NCBI RefSeq assembly: GCF_000058485.1
Contig: NC_008278.1
Span: 3,218,962 to 3,282,961 of the forward strand
Source: Frankia alni ACN14a
Lineage (GTDB): Bacteria; Actinomycetota; Actinomycetes; Frankiales; Frankiaceae
Length of the DNA: 64,000 bases
Reading direction: 5' to 3'
Shown: positions 33,060 to 42,900 of the stretch, piece after piece
Position numbering within the stretch: the stretch's first letter is position 1
Layout: each line of letters starts with the position of its first letter
Notes under the pieces: model-generated
The model's input: only the letters and a program-made list of their open reading frames with translations
What the model was told of the DNA's origin: nothing
The model's database searches: none
Translations under genes and position numbers: made by a program

Positions 33060-33920
33060 GTGACGGGAGCAGGCGAGCGGGACCCGGCGGGCGGGCGGTG
33101 GTGGCAGAGTCTCGTCGAGGAGCGCAGCCCGGTGGATCTCCGGACGGACCAGCCGCATTCAGCCCGGATGTACGACTACTACCTCGGCGGAAAGGACCAC
33201 TTTCCCGCCGATCGGGAAGCCGCCGAGCAGGCCCTGATCGCGTCCCCGAACGTGGCCACCGCCGCCCGGACGAGCCGGGCTTTCATGACTCGGGTGGTGC
33301 GCTTCCTCGCCGGTGAGGTCGGGATCCGCCAGTTCCTCGACATCGGCACCGGCATCCCCACCTCGCCGAACCTGCACGAGACCGTCCAGAGCATCGCCCC
33401 GGACTCGCGGGTCGTCTACGCCGACAACGATCCGATCGTGCTCACGCACGCCCGTGCCCTGCTGGCCAGCAGCCCGCAGGGCGCCACCGCCTACCTCGAC
33501 GCCGACCTGCGCGACCCCGAGCGCATCCTGGGCGCCCCCGAACTGCGCGACACCCTCGACCTGCGCCGGCCGGTCGCCCTGTCCCTAATGTCGATCTTCC
33601 ACTTCATCCCCGACTCCTACGACCCGCACGGCCTGCTGCGCCAGCTGCTCGAGGCGCTGCCGTCGGGCAGCTACCTCGTCCTGAGTCACGGCACCGGTGA
33701 CATCGATCCGGCGGTGGCGGCCGCGGCCGAGGCCTACCGGCGCCGCGGCATTCCCACCCGGCTGCGCAGCCTGGCCGAGGTCGAGAGCCTGTTCGCCGGG
33801 CTGGAGCTGGTCGAGCCCGGGGTGCAGCTGGTGCACCGCTGGCGTCCCGACGGCGCCATCCCGGCCGACCTGACCGACGCCCAGGTCAGCGCCTACGGCG
33901 GCGTCGCCCGCAAGGTGTAG
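33060..33920 (+). CDS. SAM-dependent methyltransferase, SAV2177/DUF574 family
   Basis: 286 residues. GTG 33060 was chosen because AGGGGG lies 9 nt upstream; GTG 33042 is possible. Motifs: DQPHSARMYDYYLGGKDHFPAD, SAM loop FLDIGTGIPTSPN, acidic residue in VVYADNDPIV, VALSLMSIFHFIPD, and the C-terminal HRWRPDG. This family is very numerous in Frankia and Streptomyces. Its substrates are mostly unknown. A close paralogue lies at 60473-61348. Confidence 0.92.
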   Translation: MTGAGERDPAGGRWWQSLVEERSPVDLRTDQPHSARMYDYYLGGKDHFPADREAAEQALIASPNVATAARTSRAFMTRVVRFLAGEVGIRQFLDIGTGIPTSPNLHETVQSIAPDSRVVYADNDPIVLTHARALLASSPQGATAYLDADLRDPERILGAPELRDTLDLRRPVALSLMSIFHFIPDSYDPHGLLRQLLEALPSGSYLVLSHGTGDIDPAVAAAAEAYRRRGIPTRLRSLAEVESLFAGLELVEPGVQLVHRWRPDGAIPADLTDAQVSAYGGVARKV

Positions 33921-33977
33921 TCGCGTCACGGCACGTGGAGGGGCCGGGGCCGGTACCCAGGGGAGCGGCCGGCGACC

Positions 33978-34002
33978 ACGGTGACGCCCTCGCGGTCACC
34001 GT
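33978..34002. terminator. Stem-loop ACGGTGAC-N9-GTCACCGT between convergent genes
   Basis: A perfect 8-bp stem at 33978-33985 / 33995-34002 lies 58 bp after the methyltransferase stop and overlaps the last codons of the convergent gene. It has no U-tract, which is usual in GC-rich actinobacteria. It could terminate either gene. Confidence 0.45.
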
Positions 34003-34895
34003 CCCCGCCGCCAGGCCTCCCGGGCCGCGCTCCGGGCGGCGTTGTCGGGGCGCCCCACGTCGTGGACGGCTCGGTCCCCGAGGGGCAGGGCCAGCCGGGT
34101 GCTGGTGGTCCAGCGCCGGGCCGCTCCGGTGCTGCCCTGGTAGCGAAGTCCGCCCTCGCTCCCGGCCCGCGGCGGCCGGGGACGAGGGCGGGCCGGATCC
34201 ACCCCGATGCGCACCCGGACCGCCACCCGCTCGTCGGACTCCTGGCAGTCGACCGCGGCCACGACCTCCGAGCTGCCCATGCTGCCTGAGAGCCACAGCT
34301 CCCGACCGTCGCCCGTGACCAGGGCGTACTCGACCCGCTCGTCCCACGCGTGCCGGGCCGCCGGGTCAGGTGCCCGCGGGAGCCGGCCCCGGTGGGTCAG
34401 CAGGCGGTGTACCAGCCAGTCGGGTTCGGGGACCTCGGCGATCAGCATTCCGGCCGAGGTCGGTCCCGCCGAGGACGCTGCCGCCGAAGTCGATCCCGGC
34501 GAGGACGGTCCCGCCGAGGTCCAGGCGTCCTGGGGATCGGCGCCCGGCCGGTGGACGTCGAAGGACAGACCCCCGCGGAAGTCCCGGGCGACCCTGGCCC
34601 GGACGGTCACCAACAGCAGGTCGGCCGCCTCGCCCTGGTACGCCCGGTCGGCGTGGGACGGCCAGCCCTCCCACTCCGACCATGGACCCGGACCGGCGGG
34701 CCGATCCGCCAGGGAGCACAGCACGAATCGCACATCCCCGTCGCGGGGAGTGCTCGCCTCGGACCACGCTCGCCGCAGAGCATCACCGCGAGGAACGAAC
34801 GACCAGGTCCGATACCACCGGAGAGGCCCGGTGACCACCGTCAACCGCCGACCGGCATCCATCGCGTCACCCACCGTCCGAGCAGCCCTGGACAT
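33996..34895 (-). CDS. Hypothetical protein of unknown function
   Basis: 299 residues from ATG 34895; weak ribosome binding site. No signal peptide or membrane helix. The N-terminal half has LRWYRTWSFVPRGDALRRAW and FVLCSLADRPAG; the middle has an Ala/Ser/Gly-rich insertion from a degenerate 15-bp repeat (around 34440-34520); then LLTHRGRLPRAPDP and ELWLSGSMGSSEVVA. It is divergent from the DUF2236 gene and convergent with the methyltransferase. I do not recognise the family. Frame choice rests on being the longest frame with sensible composition. Confidence 0.6.
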   Translation of the reverse strand: MSRAARTVGDAMDAGRRLTVVTGPLRWYRTWSFVPRGDALRRAWSEASTPRDGDVRFVLCSLADRPAGPGPWSEWEGWPSHADRAYQGEAADLLLVTVRARVARDFRGGLSFDVHRPGADPQDAWTSAGPSSPGSTSAAASSAGPTSAGMLIAEVPEPDWLVHRLLTHRGRLPRAPDPAARHAWDERVEYALVTGDGRELWLSGSMGSSEVVAAVDCQESDERVAVRVRIGVDPARPRPRPPRAGSEGGLRYQGSTGAARRWTTSTRLALPLGDRAVHDVGRPDNAARSAAREAWRRGR

Positions 34896-34996
34896 CCACG
34901 TGATTTCGTCATACTAAATGAGGGGCACCGGAGGCCGGTGGGGCCGGCGAGCGCCCGATCGAGGCTCGACCGGCGTGCGAGCGGAGGCGACGACCG

Positions 34997-35908
34997 ATGA
35001 GCACAAGCAGTCACGACAGGGACCCCTACGCGTTACGGGACAGGATTCTGGCGCTCGATCCCGTCGAGAATGCCCGGGAGATCGCCCATCTTTTTCACCG
35101 CGACTTCCAGCGGGCCCTGCTGCCGCAGATCGCGACCGGCTTCTTCGCGACGATCTCGCCGCCCCGGATGACCCGCATCCTGATTCGCACCGGTGAGCTG
35201 GAGTTCCGGAACCGCAAACGGCTGGTGGACCAGATGCTCATCCACCACGAGATGCTGACCCACGGATTCGTGCCGGGTCGGGGGCGCGACGCGCTGCGGC
35301 GGATGAACGAGATGCACCGCAAGTACGCGATCACCGCGGAGGACTTCACGGCCGTGTCGGTCGAGACCACCCTCGGCCAGCTCACGGCGGCCCGGGAGTA
35401 CGGCTGGCGGGAGCTCACCGAGCACGAGGTGCGCGGCGTCGTCGAATTCGAGCGCGTGCAGGCCCTGCACATGAACATCCGGGACGTGCCCGCCACCGTC
35501 GCGGAGATGGTCGCCTTCCGCGACGACTACTTCGACCGGCAGGTGCGCTTCGCCCCGGCGAACCGGCGGCTCGCCGAATCCGCGCTCCGGCTGCTGGCGA
35601 CCGTCGTGCCGGCGCACATCGCCCCGCGGGTGGAGAAGGTCCTGATGAGCCTGACCGATCCCCGCATCGTCGCGGCCCTGGGCTACGACTATCCCGACGC
35701 CGCCTACCGGGAACGGGTTCACCGCGCCACCCGCGAGCACGCGGCCCAGGACGCCACCGACAAGCGGGCGCCGAAGGTCGTCCTCGACCTGATCGCGAGC
35801 GTCTACCCCGACGGCTACGAGATCGACCGACTCGGCACACACCTACGCGCGGAGGAAGCCTCGGGACCTCGGGACCGCAACGCCCCGACGCCCATGTGCC
35901 CCGTGTAG
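34997..35908 (+). CDS. Oxygenase MpaB family (DUF2236) protein
   Basis: 303 residues from ATG 34997 (GGAGG ~10 nt upstream). Helical protein with the family landmarks FFATISPPRMTRIL, FRNRKRLVDQMLIHHEMLTHGF, RMNEMHRKY and ERVQALHMNIRD. The His residues in HHEMLTHGF and MHRKY fit heme ligation, as in latex-clearing-protein-like oxygenases of this superfamily. The natural substrate is unknown. Divergent from 34895; probably monocistronic. Confidence 0.85.
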   Translation: MSTSSHDRDPYALRDRILALDPVENAREIAHLFHRDFQRALLPQIATGFFATISPPRMTRILIRTGELEFRNRKRLVDQMLIHHEMLTHGFVPGRGRDALRRMNEMHRKYAITAEDFTAVSVETTLGQLTAAREYGWRELTEHEVRGVVEFERVQALHMNIRDVPATVAEMVAFRDDYFDRQVRFAPANRRLAESALRLLATVVPAHIAPRVEKVLMSLTDPRIVAALGYDYPDAAYRERVHRATREHAAQDATDKRAPKVVLDLIASVYPDGYEIDRLGTHLRAEEASGPRDRNAPTPMCPV

Positions 35909-35977
35909 GTGCTGTGGCGGCATCTCTGCTGTGGCGGCGTCCGCTGCGGCGGCGTCTGTTTGGGGGGCGGCGCCCGG

Positions 35978-36649
35978 TCAGGGGGCGTCGTTGTGACGCA
36001 GGTAGGCGAGGACGGCGAGGACGCGGAGGTTGACCGCCGTGCCGCCGGCGCCCTGGCGTAGCTGGAGTTTGTCGTTGATCGCCCCCAGATGCTTCTCGAC
36101 GGTGGCGACGCTGCAGGACAGCACCTCGGCCACGCCCCGGTTCGTCCGCCCCTCCACGACGAGGGCGAGCACCCGGCGTTCCTGCGGGGTGAGGCGGTCG
36201 AGCGGGTTGCGTCGGCGCCGCCGCGACATCAGCCGGTTGATGATCTCCGGGTCGATGACGATGTCGCCCTCGGACACCCGCCGCAGCGCGTCGACGAGGT
36301 TGGCGAGGCTGCCGACCTGTGTCTTGAGGAGGTACCCGACCGCCCGGGTGTCCGGCTGGAGGCTGAGCAGGCGCTCGGCGTAGACGACCTCGGCGTAGTG
36401 CGACAGCAGGAGCAGCCCGATGTCGGGGTGGGCGGCGCGGATGCGCTCGGCCGCTCGCAGGCCCTCGTCGGTGAAGTCCGGCGGCATGTGGATGTCGAGG
36501 ATCACCACGTCGGGCCGAACCTCGTCGACGAGCCGGACGATCTCCGTCGGGGTGCCGGCGCTTGCGGCGACCTCGACGTCCCACTGCTCCAGGGCGCCCG
36601 TCAGGGCCTCGCGAAGCAGCCCCTCGTCCTCGCCGATGACTACACGCAC
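35978..36649 (-). CDS. NarL/LuxR-family response regulator
   Basis: 223 residues from GTG 36649, with AGGAGG 4-5 nt upstream inside the kinase gene (10-nt overlap). Receiver with phospho-acceptor Asp in VVILDIHMPPDFTDEG and Lys in YLLKTQ; LuxR helix-turn-helix (LTPQERRVLALVVEGRTNRGVAEVL..VATVEKHLG). It is the cognate partner of the kinase 36640-38466. Confidence 0.93.
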   Translation of the reverse strand: MRVVIGEDEGLLREALTGALEQWDVEVAASAGTPTEIVRLVDEVRPDVVILDIHMPPDFTDEGLRAAERIRAAHPDIGLLLLSHYAEVVYAERLLSLQPDTRAVGYLLKTQVGSLANLVDALRRVSEGDIVIDPEIINRLMSRRRRRNPLDRLTPQERRVLALVVEGRTNRGVAEVLSCSVATVEKHLGAINDKLQLRQGAGGTAVNLRVLAVLAYLRHNDAP

Positions 36650-38466
36650 GCATCCTCCTGGGGCTCGTCGGTCACGATGGTCCGCTGGTGGCCGCCGACG
36701 GGTTCGGCGGCGAGTGGCGCTGCACCGGGTGTTCCGGCACTGCGGTTGCGCCCCTGCGGGCCCGGCAGGGGAAGGCGGACGAGCAGCCGGGTGCCGCCGC
36801 CGGCCGGGCTGTGCAGGGTGACGGTGCCGTCGAGGGCGGCGACCCGGTCGTGCAGGTTGCGCAGGCCGTGTCCGCGCCCGGGGCGGGCACCGCCGCACCC
36901 GTCGTCGGTGATCCGTAACAGCAGTTCGCCGGGGTGGGGCTCGACCCGGATCGCGCAGTAGGTCGCGTCCGCGTGGCGCTGCACGTTCGCCAGCGCCTCG
37001 GCGAGGACGAAGTAGCAGGCGACCTCGATCTCCCGGTCCCAGCGGTCGGCGGGGATCGTCGCGGCGACGGGGAGCGGGGCCTGTTCGACGAGCGTCTCCA
37101 CCGCCGGTCCCAGCCCCTGCTCGACGAGGATGCTGGGGTAGATGCCCTGCGCGAGGTCGCGCAGCTGGCCGATCGCGACTCCCAGCTCGCGGTGGGCCCG
37201 TTCGACCAGGCCGAACGCGCGACCTGCGGCGTCGGCCGCGGCGTGGTGCGACATGGCGTGCCGGGCGCCGTCCAGCAGGACGAGGATGGCGAGCAGCCGC
37301 TGCTGGGCGCCGTCGTGCAGGTCGCGTTGGATGCGGCGCCGCTCGTCGTAGGCGGCCTGCGCCAGCCGCAGCCGGGACGCGCGGACCTGTTCGAGCTGGG
37401 CCTGCAGGCTGGCATGGAGCTGCGCGTTGTCCAGCGCCAGGCCGGCGGCGGCGAGGACCGCCTCCATCAGCGGACCCTGGCCGGACAGCGCCGGGTCGTG
37501 GGTGACCATTGCCAGCTCCCGTCCGCGCCGGTGCACCCGGGTGTGGTGGCGCCCGTCGGTCGGCGATCCGATGGTCACCGGCCGCCCGGCGATGTCCACC
37601 CAGCCGGCGTCCCCGGGCAGCCGGTAGGCGAGCTCCAGGGTGTCGTCCGCGAGCACGCCGGCCATGGCATTCCGCAGGTGACGCGGGTTCGGGTCGGACT
37701 CCAGCTCGACGACCAGCCGCGCGACGCGGCCACGCGCGAAACGGACCCGCACTCGTCCGACGGCAAGCGCGACGGGGATGATCGCCGCCGCCAGCGAGGA
37801 CAGCGCGATGAGCCCGAGCCGGAGCTGGTTCGGGCCGTTCAGCGCCGACGTGACGGCGCTGCCCGTCGCGAAGGCTCCGCCCAGCAGCGCCAGCCCCCAG
37901 ATCGCACCGGTCATCCGCCGTTCGGGCCGGCTCGCCGCCGCCCACCGCTGGCCCAGGCGGACGAGCACGACGGCGGCCAGCAGGCAGAACGACAGGCTTG
38001 CGGCCCGGGCCACCGGCGTGTTCGGGTGCCCGCGATCCATCCAGGGGTAGCGGGCCCCGTCCACGGCGTAGTAGGCGATCTGGCTGCCGACGGACACCGC
38101 GTAGCAGCAGACGACCAGGCAGCGGTCGACCCGTCCGCGGACCCGCCCCGCGGGGAAGGACAGGGCCAGCTGGCCGAGGAAACCCGCGTACAGGTAGGCG
38201 AGCCAGAAACCGACCGCGAAGAGCACCGACTGCGGGCTGAAGCGCAGATCGCCGAGGTACATCGCGAGGCCGGACAGCATCATCAACCGCCCTGTCTGCG
38301 GGTCGAGTCGACGCCTGCGGGCCAGCAGGCCGCCCAGCACGAGGAACACGCCGCAGACCCGGCTCGGCAGACCGGCGGATCCCAGCGACCACGTGAGCGC
38401 CCCGGCAATCGGCAGGAACAGCACCGACAGCACCGACAGCACCACGTCGGCGGCGGCTGTCGTCAC
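36640..38466 (-). CDS. Sensor histidine kinase (HisKA_3)
   Basis: 608 residues from GTG 38466, chosen for the strong GGGGAGGAGA upstream; the frame stays open to 38532. The N-terminal half has about eight hydrophobic helices (e.g. VLSVLSVLFLPIAGALTW, VLFAVGFWLAYLYAGFLG). A GAF-like linker follows (~280-400), then ERRRIQRDLHDGAQQRLLA with the phospho-acceptor His, then a HATPase_c domain (AEALANVQRHADA, DDGCGG, GHGLRNLHDRV). It sits in the membrane and phosphorylates the regulator encoded downstream. Divergent from the secreted protein gene at 38665, a possible target. Confidence 0.9.
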   Translation of the reverse strand: MTTAAADVVLSVLSVLFLPIAGALTWSLGSAGLPSRVCGVFLVLGGLLARRRRLDPQTGRLMMLSGLAMYLGDLRFSPQSVLFAVGFWLAYLYAGFLGQLALSFPAGRVRGRVDRCLVVCCYAVSVGSQIAYYAVDGARYPWMDRGHPNTPVARAASLSFCLLAAVVLVRLGQRWAAASRPERRMTGAIWGLALLGGAFATGSAVTSALNGPNQLRLGLIALSSLAAAIIPVALAVGRVRVRFARGRVARLVVELESDPNPRHLRNAMAGVLADDTLELAYRLPGDAGWVDIAGRPVTIGSPTDGRHHTRVHRRGRELAMVTHDPALSGQGPLMEAVLAAAGLALDNAQLHASLQAQLEQVRASRLRLAQAAYDERRRIQRDLHDGAQQRLLAILVLLDGARHAMSHHAAADAAGRAFGLVERAHRELGVAIGQLRDLAQGIYPSILVEQGLGPAVETLVEQAPLPVAATIPADRWDREIEVACYFVLAEALANVQRHADATYCAIRVEPHPGELLLRITDDGCGGARPGRGHGLRNLHDRVAALDGTVTLHSPAGGGTRLLVRLPLPGPQGRNRSAGTPGAAPLAAEPVGGHQRTIVTDEPQEDACV

Positions 38467-38664
38467 CGCGTCTCCTCCCCGCGCTGGCGCGCCGTCCACC
38501 GCGACCATGTCAGCCCTCGCCGGCTCTGCCACCCCGGATTCCCCTCCCAGCGGCTACCGGTTTTCCCTGCCCAAGGGGAGGGATCACCGGCGTGTCTCGC
38601 AGCGTTACCCGGCTGATTCTGACCGTGCCGGCGACGGGCGTCGGCACGAGAGGAAGGCGAATGC

Positions 38665-39678
38665 ATGACCATCACTGACGGTGTTGCGCGGGCCGGCGCC
38701 CGGCGGTCGCTCGGCCTGGCCCTGGCGGTGCTGCTCGCCCTGCTCGGGGCTGTGGTCGCGGTCGCCCCGGCGGCGCGTGCGGATGTCAACCAGTGCTCGT
38801 CGAACGCGGGCGCGGCGCCCTGCCTGGTGCTCGGGTTCACCACCGGGGGCGATGATCTGCGCGGCGGCAACGACAACGTCGACGTCACCGTGTCGACGAC
38901 GTTCCGGGGAGCGCGGACGTTCCGGACCGTCAACCAGGGTGCGAGCTGGTCCAACAACTCGTTCCATCAGGTCGGACTCGACCTGCGGGCGCTCTTCGGC
39001 GTCTCGCTGGATCCTTCCGAGATCACCGGGGTGACGCTCGGCACCACGTTCGGCGGCGGCATCGGCGGTGACAACTGGAACCTCGACAGTTTCAACGTGT
39101 CGTACCAGAAGGTGGCCCTGGACAACCGGATCACCATCTCGCACCTTTACGGCGGGGCGGGAAGCCCGCTGTTCCGGTTCACCCACGACGCCCCGGTGTT
39201 CCACGCCCGGATCGACGCGGTCGGCGACGGCGGCTTCGAGGAGCAGCCCGTCCGGGCCGTGTCCGCACCCTGGCGGACGGAGGGCCCCGACACCAAGGGC
39301 GTCGACCGGGGGCTCGGCCTGGCCCGCACCGGGCCGAACAACGCGTTCATCCGCACCGCCAGCCGGAGCTGGAACGCCCTCGCGCAGGACATCCCGGTCC
39401 GGCCGAACACGAACTACGTGCTGCGGGGCTGGGTCCGGACCTCCGGCCACGGCGCGGGTGCCGACGTGAACACCGGATTCTTCGGGGTGCGGCTGTCGGG
39501 TGTCTGGCCGCCGGTCGAGCAGCAGTTCGGCCCGAGTCCCGCCGGCCAGTACCAGGAGATCGTGCGGCCGTTCAATCCAGGTGACCGGACCTCGGTCACG
39601 GTGTTCTGCGGATTCTGGGGACTGGGTACGGACGGCTGGATCCAGATGGACCAGATCTCCGTCCGTCCGGTGTCCTGA
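38665..39678 (+). CDS. Secreted protein with C-terminal carbohydrate-binding-like domain
   Basis: 337 residues from ATG 38665 (AGGAAGG 7 nt upstream). The signal peptide has a twin-Arg-free basic start, hydrophobic core LALAVLLALLGAVVAVAP and cleavage after AARA (~36). The mature N-terminal half is beta-rich with two Cys (QC..PC) and Asn/Asp/Gly-rich turns. The C-terminal half (GGFEEQPV.., NYVLRGWVRTSG, GWIQMDQISVRPV) matches the layout of CBM4/9-like jelly-roll binding domains. No catalytic domain was recognised, so it may be an extracellular binding protein. The kinase/regulator pair is divergent from it. Confidence 0.8.
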   Translation: MTITDGVARAGARRSLGLALAVLLALLGAVVAVAPAARADVNQCSSNAGAAPCLVLGFTTGGDDLRGGNDNVDVTVSTTFRGARTFRTVNQGASWSNNSFHQVGLDLRALFGVSLDPSEITGVTLGTTFGGGIGGDNWNLDSFNVSYQKVALDNRITISHLYGGAGSPLFRFTHDAPVFHARIDAVGDGGFEEQPVRAVSAPWRTEGPDTKGVDRGLGLARTGPNNAFIRTASRSWNALAQDIPVRPNTNYVLRGWVRTSGHGAGADVNTGFFGVRLSGVWPPVEQQFGPSPAGQYQEIVRPFNPGDRTSVTVFCGFWGLGTDGWIQMDQISVRPVS

Positions 39679-39741
39679 TCGGCAGCTCACCGCGGCCCAG
39701 CCCGTGACCGCGGCCCAGCCCGGCCGCCGGATCACACCATC

Positions 39742-39786
39742 GCCCGTCCCCGGTCCGACGAACGGGTCGTCGGACCGGGGACGGGC
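39742..39786. terminator. Perfect 20-bp hairpin between convergent genes
   Basis: The arm GCCCGTCCCCGGTCCGACGA (39742-39761) is followed by the loop ACGGG and its exact reverse complement (39767-39786). It lies between the stops of the secreted protein gene and the PKS gene. A stem this long and stable fits a bidirectional terminator. Confidence 0.8.
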
Positions 39787-39790
39787 ATCG

Positions 39791-39886
39791 CCGGCCCCGG
39801 GGTTTGCCGGCCCCGGGGTTTGCCGGCCCCGGGGTTTGCCGGCCCCGGGGTTTGCCGGCCCCGGGGTTTGCCGGCCCCGGGGTTCG
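39791..39886. repeat. 16-bp x 6 tandem repeat (CCGGCCCCGGGGTTTG)
   Basis: Six head-to-tail units start 4 bp after the terminator hairpin; five are perfect and the last has one change. Each unit holds the palindrome CCCCGGGG. It is intergenic: the array ends 27 bp before the PKS stop codon. No spacers separate the units, so it is not a CRISPR. Confidence 0.95.
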
Positions 39887-39912
39887 CCGTCGGATCCCGG
39901 ACGGCGAGGCTC

Positions 39913-42900
39913 TCAGCGACCGACCTGGACGCGGTCTCCCTCCGTCGCGTCGAGCGGCAGGTCTGCGCGTTGCGCCAGGCCGTCGGCCAGCGCCGCGAGG
40001 GTGGCGTACTTCCAGACGAAGTTGCCGGGCAGGGTGATGCCGAGGGCGGGTTCGAGGCGGGAGCGCAGTTCGAGCGCGAGCAGCGAGTCGAACCCGAGGG
40101 AACGCAGCGGCGTGTCCGGGTCGATGGAACTCGAACCCAGGCGCAGGACCGCCCGCAGATGGTCGGCGAGATAGGACTCGAACGTCTCCCGCCGGGCGAG
40201 CCCGGGCGCGGCCTCGCGGATCGCGGCGATGACGTCGGGGGTGTCGTCCGCGTGGGCGTCGCCGTTTCCGCCCGGACGTCCGCCGTGCTGTGCCTGACCG
40301 TCCGGCTGCCGGGCGTCGCCGTCCGCCTGCCGGGCGTCGGCCTCCCGGCCGTGGGACTGCGGGGCGTCGGTGTCGGCCTCGGCGCGGACGAGCCCCTGGA
40401 ACAGCGAACCGTCCCGGGCGGCGGCGGGGATCCAGGTGGCGGGCGCGCCGGGCAGGACGGCCGCGTGGCGGCGGCGGTGCAGGAGGATCGTCTCCAGCGC
40501 GTGCAGGCCCTGCGCCGTCGAGATCGTGTCGTAGCCCCGGCCGGCGAAGTCGGTGGCGGCACCCACCTCGCCCCACGGGCCCCAGTTGATCGCCGTCGTC
40601 GCCAGTCCCTGTTCGGACCGCCAGTCGGCGAAGGAGTCGAGCCAGGAGTTCGCCGCGGCGTAGGCACCCTGACCCGGGTTGCCCAGCAGGGAGGACATCG
40701 ACGAGTAGAGCACGAACCAGTCGAGCTGCCGGTCGGCGGTGGCCTCGTGCAGCCGCCAGGCGGCCTCCGCCTTCGGTCGCCAGACCCGGTCGACCTGCTC
40801 ACCCGTGATGCCGGTGATCGCGGCGTCGGCGAGGACCATCGCGGAGTGGACGACCCCGCGCAGCGCCAGGCCGTCGGCGACGGCGGCGGCCACGAGGCGG
40901 TCGGCGGTCTGCGTCTCGGCCGCGTCGCCGAGCACCACCTGGACATCGGTGCCCGCAGCGGCGAGGCGGGCAAGGCGCTGCTCGACCTGCGAGGTGGGCG
41001 CCGAGCGGCCGTTGAGCACCAGCCGGCCGGCACCGCGGGAGGCCAGCCAGGCCGCGGTCTCCAGGCCGACCCCGCGCAGGCCGCCGGTGATGATGTAGGA
41101 CCCGTCCGCCCGCACCGGCGGGCGGACGCCGCCGGGCAGTGCCGCGGTCGTCCGGCCCTCGGCGGGCACGGTGAGGACGACCTTGCCGATGTGGCGCGCC
41201 CCGGCCATGAACCGGAACGCCTCGGCGGCCTGCGCCAGCGGGTACGTCGTCACGGGCGGCGAGGTGAGCCGTCCGGCGTCGAAGGCCGCCGACACCTCGC
41301 GCAGGATCTCGGCGACGCGGTCGGGCCGGTTCCGGCACAGATCGATGATGTTGACGCTGGCCAGGGTGATGCTGTTGCGGAACGGCAGCAGTCCCAGCGG
41401 GTTGTCGGCGAGGATGTCGCGCAGCCCGAGCTCGACGAAGCGGCCGAAGGGCGCCAGGCAGTCCAGGCCGGCGCGGATGGCCTCGCCCGACAGCGAGTTG
41501 AGCACCACGTCGACGCCCCGCCCGCCGGTGGCGGCCCGGGTCTGCTCGGCGAAGTCGAGGCCGCGGGAGTCCATGACGTGGTCGATGCCCATGCCGCGCA
41601 GGTAGGCCCGCTTCTCCGGGCTGCCGGCCGTGGCCAGCACCTCGGCGCCGAGCATCCGGGCGACGGCGATCGCGGCGAGACCCGTGCCGCCGGTGCCGGC
41701 GTGGACCAGAACCCGTTCCCCGGCGCGCAGCCCCGCCAGGTCGTGCAGCGCGTACCAGGCGGTGAGGAAGGCGATGGGCATCCCGGCCGCGCGCACCGGG
41801 TCGACGCCGGCGGGAACCGGCATGGTGAACTCGGCCCCCGTCGTCAGGAACGTGCCGAACGCCCCGCCGCCGGTGAGATCGAGGGCGAGCACCTCCTGCC
41901 CGGGCGACGGCGACGTCACACCCGGGCCGACCGCGGTGACGACGCCGGCGCACTCGAAACCGATCGGGCCATGCGGCAGCGCGCCCAGGGCGATCAGGAC
42001 ATCCCGGAAGTTCATGCCCGCGGCCCGCACCTGCACCTCGACCTGCCCCGGCCCGGGAGTCCGCCGCGGCGCGGCGACCGGCTCCAGCTCGTCGAGGCTG
42101 CCGCTGCTCGGCGCCAGCAGCGCGAGTCCGTCCCGGCCGAACTCCAGCTCCACGCGGCCCGCCGCTCGGCGTTCGGCGGGAGTCGGCGGCGCCGGCACGA
42201 TGCGGGCCACGAAGCGCACCCGGGCCCGCAGGGCGACCTCCTCGTCCGATCCGGCTGCCAGCAGCTCGTCGACGATCCCGGCCGCGTCATCCATCGACCC
42301 CGCGTCATCCGTCGACCCCGCGTCATCCGTCGACCCGGGGTCGGCGTCGATGTGCACGGTCCGCAGCTCGGGATGTTCCAGCGCCAGCACCCGCAGCAGG
42401 CCACGCACGCCCCCGGCGGCCAGCCCGGGTGCGCTGCCCGCGGCGAGCGTCTGCGCCCCACGGGTGAGCGTGACCAGCCGCGGCGGCGGCCCGGACAGCC
42501 CGGCCAGGGCCTGGACCACGCCCAGGAGCTGCCGGGTCCGGCGGCGGGCGGCGATCGGGGGCGCGGCCGCCCCGGCCTGTTCGGCCGTGCCGTCGGAAGC
42601 CGTGCCGTCCAGAGCCGTGCCGTCCAGAGGCGTGCCGTCGACAGGCGTGCCGTCGACAGGCGTGCCGTCGAAGGGCGGGGCGTCGAAGGCGACGAGGATG
42701 CGGTCGGGGCGGTCGGCGCCCTCGCACGCGTCGGCGAACGCCCTGCTCCAGGCTGCGTCGGAGCCCTGCGGCCCGGGCAGGAGGTCGGCCCGGGCCTGCG
42801 CCCCGGCGGCCCGCAGCGCTTCGGCCCACGCCTGGGCGCCGCCGGCGTCGCCCAGGACCAGCCACCGGGCGGGTGCGGCGCGTTCGCCGTCCGCCGGCAC

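Noticed and set aside
39791..39886. Array considered as a CRISPR
   Set aside because: Units are only 16 bp and directly adjoining, without spacers; no cas genes nearby.
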